A DNA stretch of 56,487 bases from JAHLMP01 sp964608845 (GCA_964608845.1 CAZSPP010000008.1:1-56487); one strand, 5' to 3'. Positions 15,384-24,436 are shown, numbered from the stretch's first letter. Program-made: numbers and translations. The notes: generated by a model not told the origin, from the letters alone.

Positions 15384-16397
15384 ATGGGAAGAAAGGCAAG
15401 TGCGATAGCAAATTCAAATATTGCATTAGTAAAATATTGGGGTAAAAGAGATGAAGAATTAATTCTACCATATAATAGCAGTATAAGTGTAACATTAGAT
15501 AATTTATTTACTCACACCACAGTTGAATTCAGCAAATATTTTTTTGAAGATAAGGTTTTTATTAATGGAAAAGAGATAGAAAAAGGCACGAGCGAGTATG
15601 AAGAATATATAGGAAGATTTCTTAGAAAATTAAGAGAATTATATCCAGATAAAATAAATGGCATGAAAGCAAAGATCGTTTCAAACAACAACTTTCCTAC
15701 AGCTGCAGGATTAGCTTCTTCAGCATCAGGGTTTGCTGCATTGGCTTTAGCTTGTAACGAAGCTTTGGATTTAAATTTGAGTAAAAAGAAGTTAAGCATT
15801 CTTGCAAGATTAGGATCTGGTTCTGCATGTAGATCTATATATGGTGGATTTGTAGAATGGAAAAAAGGAAATAAAAAAGATGGTAGTGATTCTTTTGCAC
15901 ATCAAATAGCACCTCAAAAACATTGGCCAGATTTTAGGATTATTGTTTGTGTTACAAGTATAAAAGAAAAAAAGATTAAAAGCAGGGTAGGAATGAAGCA
16001 AACTGTCAAAACATCACCTTTTTATAAAGCTTGGTTAGAAACGGTTGAAAATGATTTGAAAGATGTTAAAAGAGGTATACTGAAAAAAGATTTTTCTTTG
16101 GTAGGAAATGTTGCTGAATTAAATTGTCTTAAAATGCATGCTACAATGCTAACAACTAAGCCACCAATAATATATTGGAATGAAGAAACAATTAGTTTAA
16201 TAAATGCTGTTATGAGCTTAAGAGAAGAAGGAAAAGAATGTTATTTCACAATTGATGCTGGACCTCAAGTTAAAGTTTTGTGTTTAGAAAGAAATGTAAA
16301 TGTTATAGCAAAAAGATTAAAATGGGCTTTTGAAGGAAAACTTATAATATCAAAACCAGGAGGAGATGCTATACTCACAGAAAAACATTTATTTTAA
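15384..16397 (+). CDS. mvaD: Diphosphomevalonate decarboxylase
   Basis: A 337-residue GHMP-family enzyme converting mevalonate 5-diphosphate to isopentenyl diphosphate. Markers are the N-terminal ANSNIALVKYWGKRDEEL, PYNSSISVTL, the GHMP ATP-loop GLASSASGFAAL, GSGSACRSIYGGFVEW with its Arg, and DAGPQVKVL near the end with the catalytic-type Asp. The ATG at 15384 fits the family N-terminus; an in-frame TTG at 15363 would add seven residues. It is followed 20 bases later by phosphomevalonate kinase. Having both enzymes indicates the classical mevalonate route rather than the modified archaeal one. Confidence 0.93.
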   Translation: MGRKASAIANSNIALVKYWGKRDEELILPYNSSISVTLDNLFTHTTVEFSKYFFEDKVFINGKEIEKGTSEYEEYIGRFLRKLRELYPDKINGMKAKIVSNNNFPTAAGLASSASGFAALALACNEALDLNLSKKKLSILARLGSGSACRSIYGGFVEWKKGNKKDGSDSFAHQIAPQKHWPDFRIIVCVTSIKEKKIKSRVGMKQTVKTSPFYKAWLETVENDLKDVKRGILKKDFSLVGNVAELNCLKMHATMLTTKPPIIYWNEETISLINAVMSLREEGKECYFTIDAGPQVKVLCLERNVNVIAKRLKWAFEGKLIISKPGGDAILTEKHLF

Positions 16398-16417
16398 TTT
16401 TGAATGGTATCGATTAA

Positions 16418-17509
16418 ATGATAATTTCAGCTCCCGGAAAGATTTTTTTAGCAGGAGAGTGGGCAATATTAGAGTTAGGAAGCCCAGGAATAGTTGCCGC
16501 TATTGATAAAAGAGTTTTTGTTGAAATTGAAAAATCAGAAAAATTCTTATTCACTTTCAAAGATAAGAAAATAAAAAATTTAGAGGCAATTTTTAACGGA
16601 AATGAGCTCATTTTTTCTAAATTAACAGAAGAAGAAAAAGAATATATAAAATTTGTTAAAAGTGCTGTGGAAATCACATTGAAATACTTAGGTACCAAAC
16701 AACCATTAAAAATAAAAACTTGGAGTAAGGGTATAAGAAAAAATGAAATTAAGATAGGATTCGGGTCTTCTGCTGCTATTAGCGTTGCTGTGGTAGCAGG
16801 AATTCTTAAAATAAATGGGTATGATATAAGAAAAGAAAAAACAAAAGAGATTATTTATAAATTATCAACAATTTCACACTTTTTTGCTCAGAAAAAACTT
16901 GGCTCGGGTTTTGATATTGCTGCATCAACATATGGAGGAATTATTTTATATTATAGATTTGATTCAGATTGGCTAATCAAGAAAATTGAAAGTTTTGGAA
17001 TAAGAGAAGCAGTAAATGAAAATTGGCCTTATCTTAAAGTAGAAAAACTGAAAATTCCAAAAGGGTTTAATCTTATTGTCGGATGGACTGGAAAGGAAGC
17101 AAAAACAAGTGAATTAATAAAAAAGATGAATGATTGGAAAAGAGGTAATAAAGAAATTTATGATAAAATTATGAATAACATAAAAGAAAATGTTGAAAAT
17201 CTTATTACCGCATGGAAGAAATCTAACAGAAAAAAGATAATAGAGCTTTTAAGAAAAAACGAGGAATATTTAAGAGATCTGACAGAAAAATCAGGAATAG
17301 AAATAGAAACAGAAAAATTAAGAATTCTTTCAGAAATAGCAAATTCTTATAATGCTGCAGGAAAGCTTAGTGGAGCAGGAGGAGGGGATTGCGGAATAGC
17401 AATATCCTTTAATAAAAAAATAGCAGAAAAAATAAAAAAAGAATGGAAAAAGAATGGAATTATTCCTTTAAATGTAAAGATTGATAAAAAAGGAGTTTGC
17501 GAATTTTGA
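16418..17509 (+). CDS. Phosphomevalonate kinase
   Basis: A 363-residue GHMP kinase. It starts ISAPGKIFLAGEWAILELG with PGIVAAIDKRV, typical of bacterial and Sulfolobales-type phosphomevalonate kinases. The ATP loop is IGFGSSAAISVAVV, followed by KLGSGFDIAASTYGG and the third GHMP motif AGKLSGAGGGDCGIA. It phosphorylates mevalonate 5-phosphate to the diphosphate used by the adjacent decarboxylase. Mevalonate kinase itself is not in the window. Mevalonate kinase-like alternatives are less likely because of the WAIL/PGIVAAID block and the neighbour. Confidence 0.87.
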   Translation: MIISAPGKIFLAGEWAILELGSPGIVAAIDKRVFVEIEKSEKFLFTFKDKKIKNLEAIFNGNELIFSKLTEEEKEYIKFVKSAVEITLKYLGTKQPLKIKTWSKGIRKNEIKIGFGSSAAISVAVVAGILKINGYDIRKEKTKEIIYKLSTISHFFAQKKLGSGFDIAASTYGGIILYYRFDSDWLIKKIESFGIREAVNENWPYLKVEKLKIPKGFNLIVGWTGKEAKTSELIKKMNDWKRGNKEIYDKIMNNIKENVENLITAWKKSNRKKIIELLRKNEEYLRDLTEKSGIEIETEKLRILSEIANSYNAAGKLSGAGGGDCGIAISFNKKIAEKIKKEWKKNGIIPLNVKIDKKGVCEF

Positions 17510-17525
17510 AAATTTTCTATTAAAA

Positions 17526-18242
17526 TTATAGCTCAATGAAAAATACAACAGGATCCTTTTCTCCGTTTATTCTTGTTTCTATAACTGATATCCAACCATC
17601 ATAAAATGGCCCGGGATTTATTAAATGTGTTTTATCTCTTGATAAAGGATATACAGATCCATTTTTAGGTTCATATATTTCTATTCCTTGAGAATTTTGA
17701 CAAACATAAGTAGGAGAATGATCATGACCTCTAATCATTAGTTTGTAACCCCGCCTTTCCATTACTCTAAAATTTTTTTGATAATCTTCTTCTGTTTTTA
17801 GCCTTCCGAATAAATTAAATAAACACTGATCTCCTGAGCAATCTGGAAGATCTGATAAATCTCCTCTATATGCTCCATGCATTATTACTGCAGGATATCT
17901 TGTTTTAAATCTTTCTTTGTCAATAAAAATTCCAGTTCTATAACCATTGGGTGTAACTAAATTATCGAGATATTCTTTTGCAATCTTGTCATTCATCCAT
18001 TCATTATAAATTTTAGAATTTTTTTGGTTAGTAAAAATCCTATAATCCTCATCTCCAGGTACTTTAATACTCTCTTTCCCTTTTCTACGAAATTCTCTTT
18101 CTATAGGTATGAATTGATGAACCGTTGCTCTACTACCAAAATCACCTAAGCATATGATGGTGTCAGGATTTATATCTTCTAGATATCTTCTTAATTCTTT
18201 TAGAGATGCTCCGTGAAAGTCTCCAACTATTACGTATCTCAT
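17526..18242 (-). CDS. Calcineurin-like metallophosphoesterase
   Basis: A 238-residue phosphoesterase-fold protein. Metal-site motifs in order are GDFHG (about 5-9, in place of GDxHG), CLGDFGS (about 32-38), PGDED (in place of GNHD), MHGAYRG and GHDHSP. The GNHE/GNHD replacement is unusual: the Asn ligand would be Asp. Three cysteines cluster in LPDCSGDQCLF. The substrate is unknown; family members act on phosphodiesters or phosphoproteins. The ATG at 18242 is preferred over TTG at 18251. It is convergent with phosphomevalonate kinase, 16 bases apart. Confidence 0.8.
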   Translation of the reverse strand: MRYVIVGDFHGASLKELRRYLEDINPDTIICLGDFGSRATVHQFIPIEREFRRKGKESIKVPGDEDYRIFTNQKNSKIYNEWMNDKIAKEYLDNLVTPNGYRTGIFIDKERFKTRYPAVIMHGAYRGDLSDLPDCSGDQCLFNLFGRLKTEEDYQKNFRVMERRGYKLMIRGHDHSPTYVCQNSQGIEIYEPKNGSVYPLSRDKTHLINPGPFYDGWISVIETRINGEKDPVVFFIEL

Positions 18243-18350
18243 TTTTATCAATTTCAGTACAAACTTAGTTTGTCACTTTTCTTCAATGAAAAATTTATTT
18301 TTGTTTTTAAATATATTTAAATCTTACTGCTAAACAAACGAGTGAGCAAG

Positions 18351-18495
18351 ATGGCAAAAATTACCAAGACGTTAAAAATTTCTTTGGATTAATAATTGGT
18401 TCTTTTATCCTATCTTAGGTTTAGGAATAGGATTAATGGCTCACTATTTTGGTGCAATTAAATGGATAGAAGAACTCAAAAAAGCTGAAGCATAA
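18351..18495 (+). pseudogene. Remnant of a 2TM-domain-like small membrane protein
   Basis: An ATG at 18351 opens a 13-codon frame (MAKITKTLKISLD) that stops at once. A frame shifted by one base, from about 18376 to the stop at 18493-18495, encodes WINNWFFYPILGLGIGLMAH and then a charged tail. This resembles the second helix of small 2TM-domain proteins (W-x-x-P-xx-G-x-GIG-x-x-H). The first transmembrane helix is missing. A frameshift and truncation is the simplest reading. A TATA-like TAAATATATTTAAATC run upstream (18308-18323) suggests a once-functional promoter. The rest of 18252-18548 holds nothing I can support. Confidence 0.45.
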
Positions 18496-18548
18496 TATAT
18501 AGCAAAAGAGAAAAAGAAAAGATAAATATAAAGCAAATTAACCAAAAA

Positions 18549-18761
18549 TCATTTCCAACCCTTTATTTCTAATGCAAGCTCTATGTCCTTTTCTTTTATC
18601 GTATTTCTTTCTGCATGTGATGCTATTTTTTGTGCTGTTATAGCAATTTCCATCGCATATTCTTCTAATATTTCTTTAAGCTCCTCTAAAGCATCTTTTG
18701 AAATCCTTTTAATCCCAGCCTTTTTTGCAATCTTTTCACATGCAAGTAATGAAATACTCAT
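18549..18761 (-). CDS. Archaeal histone
   Basis: A 70-residue single histone fold: short alpha1 (ACEKIAKKAG), loop with IKRISKDA, long alpha2 (LEELKEILEEYAMEIAITAQKIASHA), then ERNTIKEKDIELALE. The pattern RISKDA...H-A-x-R-x-TIKxxDI matches archaeal HMf-type histones that wrap DNA as dimers and multimers. There is no N-terminal tail and only a short C-terminal KGWK. The ATG at 18761 is chosen; a GTG nine bases upstream is possible. It is divergent from TFB. Confidence 0.95.
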   Translation of the reverse strand: MSISLLACEKIAKKAGIKRISKDALEELKEILEEYAMEIAITAQKIASHAERNTIKEKDIELALEIKGWK

Positions 18762-18770
18762 TCTAATCAC

Positions 18771-18908
18771 AGCAAAATTATATACTTTATTATATATATA
18801 ACTAGACAGAAAATTTTAAATATAAAAAAATCCAAACTTATATCTACGTAAATCGCATTTTATGATTATCTTATGGTGGTAAATTTTAAAAAGTTAGGTT
18901 AGTTTGTT
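18771..18908. promoter_or_regulatory. Divergent promoter region of histone and TFB
   Basis: On the minus strand a TATATATATAATAAAG run (18786-18801) lies 25-40 bases before the histone ATG. On the plus strand TTTTAAATATAAAAA (about 18815-18829) could place the TFB start site near 18850, leaving a leader of roughly 55 bases. The leader contains a six-codon frame MIILWW-stop at 18862-18882, probably by chance. Confidence 0.5.
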
Positions 18909-19904
18909 ATGAAAAAGAAAAAGAGCAAATCTGAAAAAAAAGAAGAAAAATCAAAGAAAGCTTTTTCTGGCCCAACATGTACAGAGTGTGGATCTACAGA
19001 CATATACGAAGATGAAAATAGAGGAGAAATGATATGCTCAAAATGTGGAGCTGTTTTAAATGAGGATATGATAGACACAACACAAGAGTGGAGAGCATTT
19101 GATAGTGAGCAAATGTCAAGAAGAAGCAGAACAGGAGCTCCTTTAACCTATAGAAGACATGATAAAGGATTAACAACAGAAATAGGAAGAGGAGTAACAG
19201 AGCTTTTTAAAGTCCCTGCTAAGAAAAGGGGTCAGTATTTTAGGTTAAGAAAATGGCAAAAAAGATTAATAACATCAAAGGATAGAAACCTTTCATTTGC
19301 CTTAGGTGAATTAGAAAGACTAATATCCTTCTTAGGATTACCGAAAACACTTCATGAAGAGGTTTCCGAGCTTTATGAAAAGGCGTTGCAAAAAGGTTTA
19401 GTAAGAGGAAGATCAATAGAATCTATAATAGCTGCTTTAGTTTATGCTTTGTCAAGAGAATACAAAACTCCGAGAACATTAGCAGAAATAGCACAAGCGA
19501 GCGGAATACCTAAGAGAGAGCTCGGAAGAACTTATAGATATATTTCAAGAAGGCTTAAGATGAGGATAGTGCCAGCAACAGCAGAATCTTATATCCCAAG
19601 ATTCACATCTCTTTTAAAACTCAAAGATAGCACAGAGGTTAAAGCTATACAAATATTAAGAAAGGCTATGGAGAAAGAGGTAATTTCTGGTAAAGGTCCT
19701 TGTGGTTGTGCAGCAGCTGCAATTTATATAGCTTCTGTGCTTAATGGAGAAAGAAGAACGCAAAGAGAGATTGCTGATGTAGTTGGTGTAACAGAGGTAA
19801 CAATAAGAAATAGATATAAAGAGATAGCACAAGCCTTAGGAATAGAAGAAGAGGTTGAAAGAAAAGCTAAGGAGCTTGAAGAAAAGGAAGAGAAAAAGGC
19901 GTAA
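18909..19904 (+). CDS. tfb: Transcription initiation factor TFB
   Basis: A 331-residue TFIIB homologue. A Lys-rich N-terminal tail (1-18) precedes the zinc ribbon CTECGSTDIYEDENRGEMIC-SKC (about 25-47), the B-finger/linker (EWRAFDSEQMSRRSRTGAP and LTYRRHDKGL) and two cyclin folds (about 115-210 and 215-315). It has the conserved RSIESIIAALVYALSRE and ISGKGPCGCAAAAIYIAS helices and a recognition helix near REIADVVGVTEVTIRNRYKE for BRE contact. It recruits RNA polymerase to TBP-bound promoters. Length and motifs are complete. Confidence 0.96.
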   Translation: MKKKKSKSEKKEEKSKKAFSGPTCTECGSTDIYEDENRGEMICSKCGAVLNEDMIDTTQEWRAFDSEQMSRRSRTGAPLTYRRHDKGLTTEIGRGVTELFKVPAKKRGQYFRLRKWQKRLITSKDRNLSFALGELERLISFLGLPKTLHEEVSELYEKALQKGLVRGRSIESIIAALVYALSREYKTPRTLAEIAQASGIPKRELGRTYRYISRRLKMRIVPATAESYIPRFTSLLKLKDSTEVKAIQILRKAMEKEVISGKGPCGCAAAAIYIASVLNGERRTQREIADVVGVTEVTIRNRYKEIAQALGIEEEVERKAKELEEKEEKKA

Positions 19905-20123
19905 AATATTTTTCAAGGCAAAAACACTTCAAATACAAACACTTTCTATTGGTTTTGAAAGTGATGAATTTGAAGATGATTTAAAAGAATGATTGCAAAC
20001 TTTGGCAAAAAATATTTTAGTTAGAATAAAAAAATTAAATAATTTAGCAGCAAAAAACCTATTTCTAAATTTGATTTTCTCAATTTGAATTTCTTATTCT
20101 TTTCTGAACATTTTTTATTTAGT

Positions 20124-21533
20124 ATGAGCTTTGAAAAGCTTGATATAAAAGAAGAGTTTGATTTGAGTAAGATTGAGATAAAAGAGCCTACAGAAGAGGA
20201 AATAATCTCCTATTATTCAAGAAAGGACATCCTAAAAGAAATGATTAAAATTGGAAATAATAGAGAATTTGTCGGTGCTTTTAGAAACGGAGCATACAGC
20301 AAAAGGCCATCTGTTATACAATATGAAAATGATATAATAGAAATGGTTAAAAATGGAGTTATATCGTTTCATTGCTCTGTTGAAAGATGGAAAAATCCTA
20401 TGCTACTTTCTACTGACATAAAAAATTATGATGAAATTAGAATAGGCTTTGATTTTATAATTGATATAGATTCAAAAATAGGCATAGAAGCTGGTATGAT
20501 TTGTGCTCAACTGGTTTGCGATCTTCTGAAAAAATATAATATAAAAAGTTATGGAGTAAAATTTTCTGGTTCACGGGGCTTTCATATTATTTTGCCTTTT
20601 GAAGCATTTCCGAAAGAAATAGATTTTGAAAATATAGCCAAGCAATATCCTAAAATTCCTAGAATACTCTCAGAATTCATAAGAGAAAAGATTAAAGATG
20701 AGTTATTAGAAAGGCTTGTTGAAAGATATACAATGAAAAATCTTTTAGAAATTACAAAGTCTCAAACATTAGATCCTTATAATTGGGTTGAAATAGAAAA
20801 AGGTTGGGGAGAAAGGCATTTATTTAGGGTTCCATATTCAATAAATGAAAAAACTTGGTTAATATCTGTGCCAATAGAAGAGCCAAAAAGTTTTAATTTA
20901 AAAATGGCAGTAATGAGTAATGTAAGGATTAATGCCGAATTCTTTAAAATTCCTAATAAAGAGGAAGCAGAGGATCTTTTGTTAGATGCTATTGAGTGGA
21001 AAGCATCAATAGAAGATAAAGAAAAAAGGATTAGAGAAATTAAGAAAAGGTTAATAGAAGATAAAATAAAAGCAAAGATCCCCGAACAAAACTTTCCACC
21101 ATGCATAAAAAAGATACTTGCTGGATTGTATGATGGTAAAAAGAGAAGTACTTTCACATTAATAAGCTTTCTAAGAGAGATGAATTGGTCAAGAGAAGAG
21201 ATAGAAGAAAGATTAGAGGAATGGAATAAGAAGAATGTTCCGCCACTCCCAACAAGCTTTATATTAGGACAAATAAATTGGAATTTTAGAAGAGAAAAAA
21301 TCTATCCTGCAAGCTGTGATAGCGATCTTTTTTATAAAAGCATTGGAATCTGCGAACCAGATGAAATATGCAAAAATATAAAGAATCCGATGGCATATCC
21401 GCTTAAAAAAATGAAAATAAACAAAAAAGAGGAAAAGGAAAGATTCTTCTGCAGATTATGTAACAGAGAATTCAAAAATGAAAAAGGTTTAAAAATGCAT
21501 CAGATAAGATTTCATAAGGATGAAGTTATTTAA
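20124..21533 (+). CDS. Single-chain DNA primase (PriS-PriL fusion) with C2H2 finger
   Basis: A 469-residue protein. Residues 20-300 are the PriS catalytic core, with the FDFIIDID metal triad (about 109-116), SGSRGFHI (148-155) and a later RHLFRVPYS segment. Residues about 335-440 match the iron-sulfur C-terminal domain of the large subunit PriL, with four spaced cysteines (PPC, PASC, GIC, EIC). The PriL N-terminal domain is absent. This resembles the monomeric primase described in Nanoarchaeum. An extra C2H2 zinc finger (FCRLCNREF...MHQIRFH) ends the protein. The ATG at 20124 is preferred over a TTG at 20085. GINS follows 15 bases later. Confidence 0.9.
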   Translation: MSFEKLDIKEEFDLSKIEIKEPTEEEIISYYSRKDILKEMIKIGNNREFVGAFRNGAYSKRPSVIQYENDIIEMVKNGVISFHCSVERWKNPMLLSTDIKNYDEIRIGFDFIIDIDSKIGIEAGMICAQLVCDLLKKYNIKSYGVKFSGSRGFHIILPFEAFPKEIDFENIAKQYPKIPRILSEFIREKIKDELLERLVERYTMKNLLEITKSQTLDPYNWVEIEKGWGERHLFRVPYSINEKTWLISVPIEEPKSFNLKMAVMSNVRINAEFFKIPNKEEAEDLLLDAIEWKASIEDKEKRIREIKKRLIEDKIKAKIPEQNFPPCIKKILAGLYDGKKRSTFTLISFLREMNWSREEIEERLEEWNKKNVPPLPTSFILGQINWNFRREKIYPASCDSDLFYKSIGICEPDEICKNIKNPMAYPLKKMKINKKEEKERFFCRLCNREFKNEKGLKMHQIRFHKDEVI

Positions 21534-21548
21534 CTTTTCGTGATTTAA

Positions 21549-22052
21549 ATGATTCTGACATTTGAAAAAATAAGGGCCCTTCAATGGAAAGAAAAGAATG
21601 AGAAAAAGCTCCAAGAATTGCCGGAGAATTTTTATGAAGAACTTCGAGAATATGTTGAAAAGAGCAAACAAGATAATGCTATACTTGTTGCAAAGGATCT
21701 TATAGATACCCGAAGTAGAAAAATTTTTGATGCAGTTATAAATTATTTTAAAACAAAGGAAATACCTGTTAACATGACAAAGGAGGAAAAGGAAATGTTT
21801 TATACGGTTTTGGAAATATTTTCAAACTTCAGGGAATCTTTATTTAAAGAATTTATCCATCAAAAAGAAAAAATAGAAGAGAAAAAAGAAGAGGTCAAGG
21901 AAAGCGGTTTTGTAATAATTACTGAAAATTTGCCATGCTTCATAGGTCCAGATTTAAAAGCATATGAACTTAAAAAGAATGATAAAGTATTTTTACCAGA
22001 AGATTTAAAGAGTTTATTGCTAAAATATGGTTATTGCAAAAAGATGGAGTGA
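21549..22052 (+). CDS. GINS complex subunit (Gins51-like)
   Basis: A 167-residue protein. The helical A domain begins MILTFEKIRALQWKEKNEKKL with LPENFYEELREYV and continues to ARDxxDTRSRKIFDAV-type helices. The small beta B domain (about 115-165) has FIGPDLKAYELKKND and VFLPEDLKSLLLKYG. Domain order A then B is that of Gins51/Sld5-Psf1 type. GINS tetramers join the MCM helicase and GAN/Cdc45 in the archaeal replisome and stimulate primase. Its place directly after primase matches this role and is common in archaea. Confidence 0.88.
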   Translation: MILTFEKIRALQWKEKNEKKLQELPENFYEELREYVEKSKQDNAILVAKDLIDTRSRKIFDAVINYFKTKEIPVNMTKEEKEMFYTVLEIFSNFRESLFKEFIHQKEKIEEKKEEVKESGFVIITENLPCFIGPDLKAYELKKNDKVFLPEDLKSLLLKYGYCKKME

Positions 22053-22057
22053 AAAAT

Positions 22058-22336
22058 ATGAAAGCCCCAAAAGAACAAAGAAGATTTTGTCCATTTTGCA
22101 AAAAATATACAGAACATAAAGTAGAGATAGCTAAAAAAAGGCCAAGAAGCAAGAATTCAAAATCACAAAGAAGCTTTGAAAGAAAATTGAAAGGATACGG
22201 CTCATTCCCGAAGCCTAATCCGACCGGTAGAGAAAAGCCCACGAAAAAATTGGACTTGAGATATAAATGCACAGAATGTGGAAAAATGCATCCTATAGGT
22301 AAAGGGTTTAGAGTAAAAAAGTTTGAACTAAAGTAA
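22058..22336 (+). CDS. rpl44e: Large ribosomal subunit protein eL42 (L44e)
   Basis: A 92-residue basic zinc protein: MKAPKEQRRFCPFCKKYTEHKV, the GYGSFPKPNP block and KLDLRYKCTECGKMH-P. Two Cys pairs (CPFC, CTEC) bind zinc. It contacts the CCA end of E-site tRNA. The ATG at 22058 follows a GGAGTGA ribosome-binding site; the longer frame starting at 22034 overlaps GINS. It is usually paired with eS27 in archaea, but here that gene is 20 kb away and eL42 is placed in a replication operon. Confidence 0.94.
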   Translation: MKAPKEQRRFCPFCKKYTEHKVEIAKKRPRSKNSKSQRSFERKLKGYGSFPKPNPTGREKPTKKLDLRYKCTECGKMHPIGKGFRVKKFELK

Positions 22337-22351
22337 TTCTGAGGTTTGGTT

Positions 22352-24436
22352 ATGAGCTATACGCTTATAATTACAGAAAAGCCAACAGCAGCAAAAACAA
22401 TTGCAAAAGCTTTGGCTGATAGTGAAATCAAAGAATATGAAAAAAATGGAGCAAAATATTATGAAATAACCAGAGAAGGAAAAAGATTTGTGATCGCTCC
22501 TGCTGCCGGACATCTTTTTATGTTGAAACAGAAGTCAAAAGGATGGGATTATCCCAGGTTTGATGTTGAATGGGTACCGAGTCATAAATTCCCCTCTTCT
22601 CGGTTCTCTGAAAAATTTTATAAGAATATAGAAGAATTAGCAAAAAATGCTTCTGATTTTATTATAGCTACCGACTATGATGAAGAAGGGGAGGTAATAG
22701 GTGCAAATATTTTAAAATTTTTATGTAAAAGAGAAAATGCAAAAAGAATGAAATTCTCTACAATGACAAAAGAAGAGCTTATTGAAAGTTTTAAGAACAT
22801 GAGTGATAGCCTTGATAAAAATTTGGTGGAAGCGGGATATACAAGGCACATGCTAGATTGGTATTTCGGCATAAATCTTACAAGAGCATTAACAAACTCT
22901 ATAAAATCTGTTGGAGAAAGATTTAGGATTATATCTACTGGAAGAGTTCAAGGACCAACGCTTTATCTATTAGCAAAACATGAAAAAAAGATAAAAGAGT
23001 TTAAACCAACCCCCTATTGGGAAATTAAACTAAAATTAAATATAAGTGGAAAGGAGTTTATAGCCTCTTATGAAAAGGATAAAATATGGATTAAAGAAGA
23101 TGCTTATAATCTCGAGAAAAAATTGAAAGAATGTAAGGAAGCAGTTATAGAGAATATTAGCAAAAAGGTTATAAAACAAAATCCGCCAAAACCATATAAT
23201 ACCACATCATTGCTTGCAGATATAAACAGATATTTCGGCTATTCTCCTACTCAAGGAATGCAGATCGCAGAATCTTTATATCAGGCAGGATATATAAGCT
23301 ATCCAAGAACTTCTAGTGAGAAATTACCTTCAGATATAGATTATAAAAAGATTTTGAAAAGCCTTTCTAAGATCCAAAAATATAATAAGCTTACTTCTTT
23401 TCTTTTAAGTAAGGAAGAATTAAAACCGAATGAAGGAAAGAAAACAGATCCTGCTCATCCAGCAATTTATCCAACTCACGAAATTCCGAAAAAGCTAGGA
23501 GAAAAGCAACAAAAGGTTTATGATTTGATTGTTCATCGCTTTTTTGCTGTTTTCGGAGAACCTGCAAAGAGAGAGAGCCAGAAAATCTTACTAAATGTTA
23601 ATGGTGAAAGATTTATTGTGAATGGAATAAAAACGTTAGATCCGGGATGGACTGCTTTATATGGTCCATATGCAGAAAGAGAAGAAAATCCTTTACCTGA
23701 CTTAAGCGTTGGAGAAAAGATAAAAATAAAAGAGGTTATAAAGGAAGAGAAAGAAACATCACCTCCTCAAAGATTTTCTCAAGGTTCTATATTAAAAGAG
23801 ATGGAAAAACGCGGATTAGGAACAAAAGCTACGCGACCAATAATATTACAAATTTTGTATAACAGAGGATATTTAGTAGGAAAATCTATAGAGGTTACAG
23901 ATTTAGGAATAAAACTTTCAGAGATTTTAGAGAAAAATGTGAAAGACATAGTTTCAGAAAAACTTACAAGACATTTTGAAAATGAGTGTGATTTAGTAGA
24001 GAAAGGAAAGAAAAAAAGGGAAGAGGTTTTAAATGAAGCAAAAGAAACCCTAGAAAAGATTTTAAGTAAAATGAAAAAGATTGAAAGCAAGATAGGCAAA
24101 GAGCTTACAGAATCTGTTATAGCTTCACAAGAAAAACAATCTATAATCGGAAAATGTACAAAATGTGAAGGAACTTTAAAAGTTTTTAAAATATGGAAAA
24201 CAGGAACAAGATTTGTAGGTTGCTCAAATTATAAAAAAGGATGTACAGTTTCTTATCCACTTCCAAGAGAAGGTAACATAATGCCAACAGGAAAGACTTG
24301 TGAGCAATGTAATACACCAATAATACAAGTAATAAGACAAGGTTCAAGACCTTTTAGAATGTGTCTTGATCTGAATTGTCCAACTAAAAAGGATTGGATT
24401 GATAAAAATAAGATAAACAAAAAAAGTAAAAAATAA
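22352..24436 (+). CDS. topA: DNA topoisomerase I (type IA)
   Basis: A 694-residue type IA topoisomerase. The N-terminal TOPRIM domain has IITEKPTAAKTIAKAL and the acidic DYDEEGE (about 109-115). The catalytic Tyr is in GYISYPRTSSEKLP (about 320). Helical gate and strand-passage domains extend to about 580. The C-terminus has zinc ribbons with Cys quartets (CTKC...GCSNYKKGC and CEQC...MCLDLNC) that bind single-stranded DNA. It relaxes negative supercoils. The ATG at 22352 is preferred over TTG at 22346. No helicase domain is attached, so it is not reverse gyrase. Confidence 0.95.
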   Translation: MSYTLIITEKPTAAKTIAKALADSEIKEYEKNGAKYYEITREGKRFVIAPAAGHLFMLKQKSKGWDYPRFDVEWVPSHKFPSSRFSEKFYKNIEELAKNASDFIIATDYDEEGEVIGANILKFLCKRENAKRMKFSTMTKEELIESFKNMSDSLDKNLVEAGYTRHMLDWYFGINLTRALTNSIKSVGERFRIISTGRVQGPTLYLLAKHEKKIKEFKPTPYWEIKLKLNISGKEFIASYEKDKIWIKEDAYNLEKKLKECKEAVIENISKKVIKQNPPKPYNTTSLLADINRYFGYSPTQGMQIAESLYQAGYISYPRTSSEKLPSDIDYKKILKSLSKIQKYNKLTSFLLSKEELKPNEGKKTDPAHPAIYPTHEIPKKLGEKQQKVYDLIVHRFFAVFGEPAKRESQKILLNVNGERFIVNGIKTLDPGWTALYGPYAEREENPLPDLSVGEKIKIKEVIKEEKETSPPQRFSQGSILKEMEKRGLGTKATRPIILQILYNRGYLVGKSIEVTDLGIKLSEILEKNVKDIVSEKLTRHFENECDLVEKGKKKREEVLNEAKETLEKILSKMKKIESKIGKELTESVIASQEKQSIIGKCTKCEGTLKVFKIWKTGTRFVGCSNYKKGCTVSYPLPREGNIMPTGKTCEQCNTPIIQVIRQGSRPFRMCLDLNCPTKKDWIDKNKINKKSKK

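Noticed and set aside
18862..18882. A six-codon frame MIILWW-stop in the TFB leader, possibly a Trp leader peptide
   Set aside because: TFB has no reason to respond to tryptophan, there is no clear ribosome-binding site, and such short frames are common by chance.
19905..20123. A possible C/D-box RNA (GTGATGA near 19960) or short protein (ending ESDEFEDDLKE) between TFB and primase
   Set aside because: No matching D box at a suitable distance and no start codon for the short frame. I see nothing else supportable in this gap.
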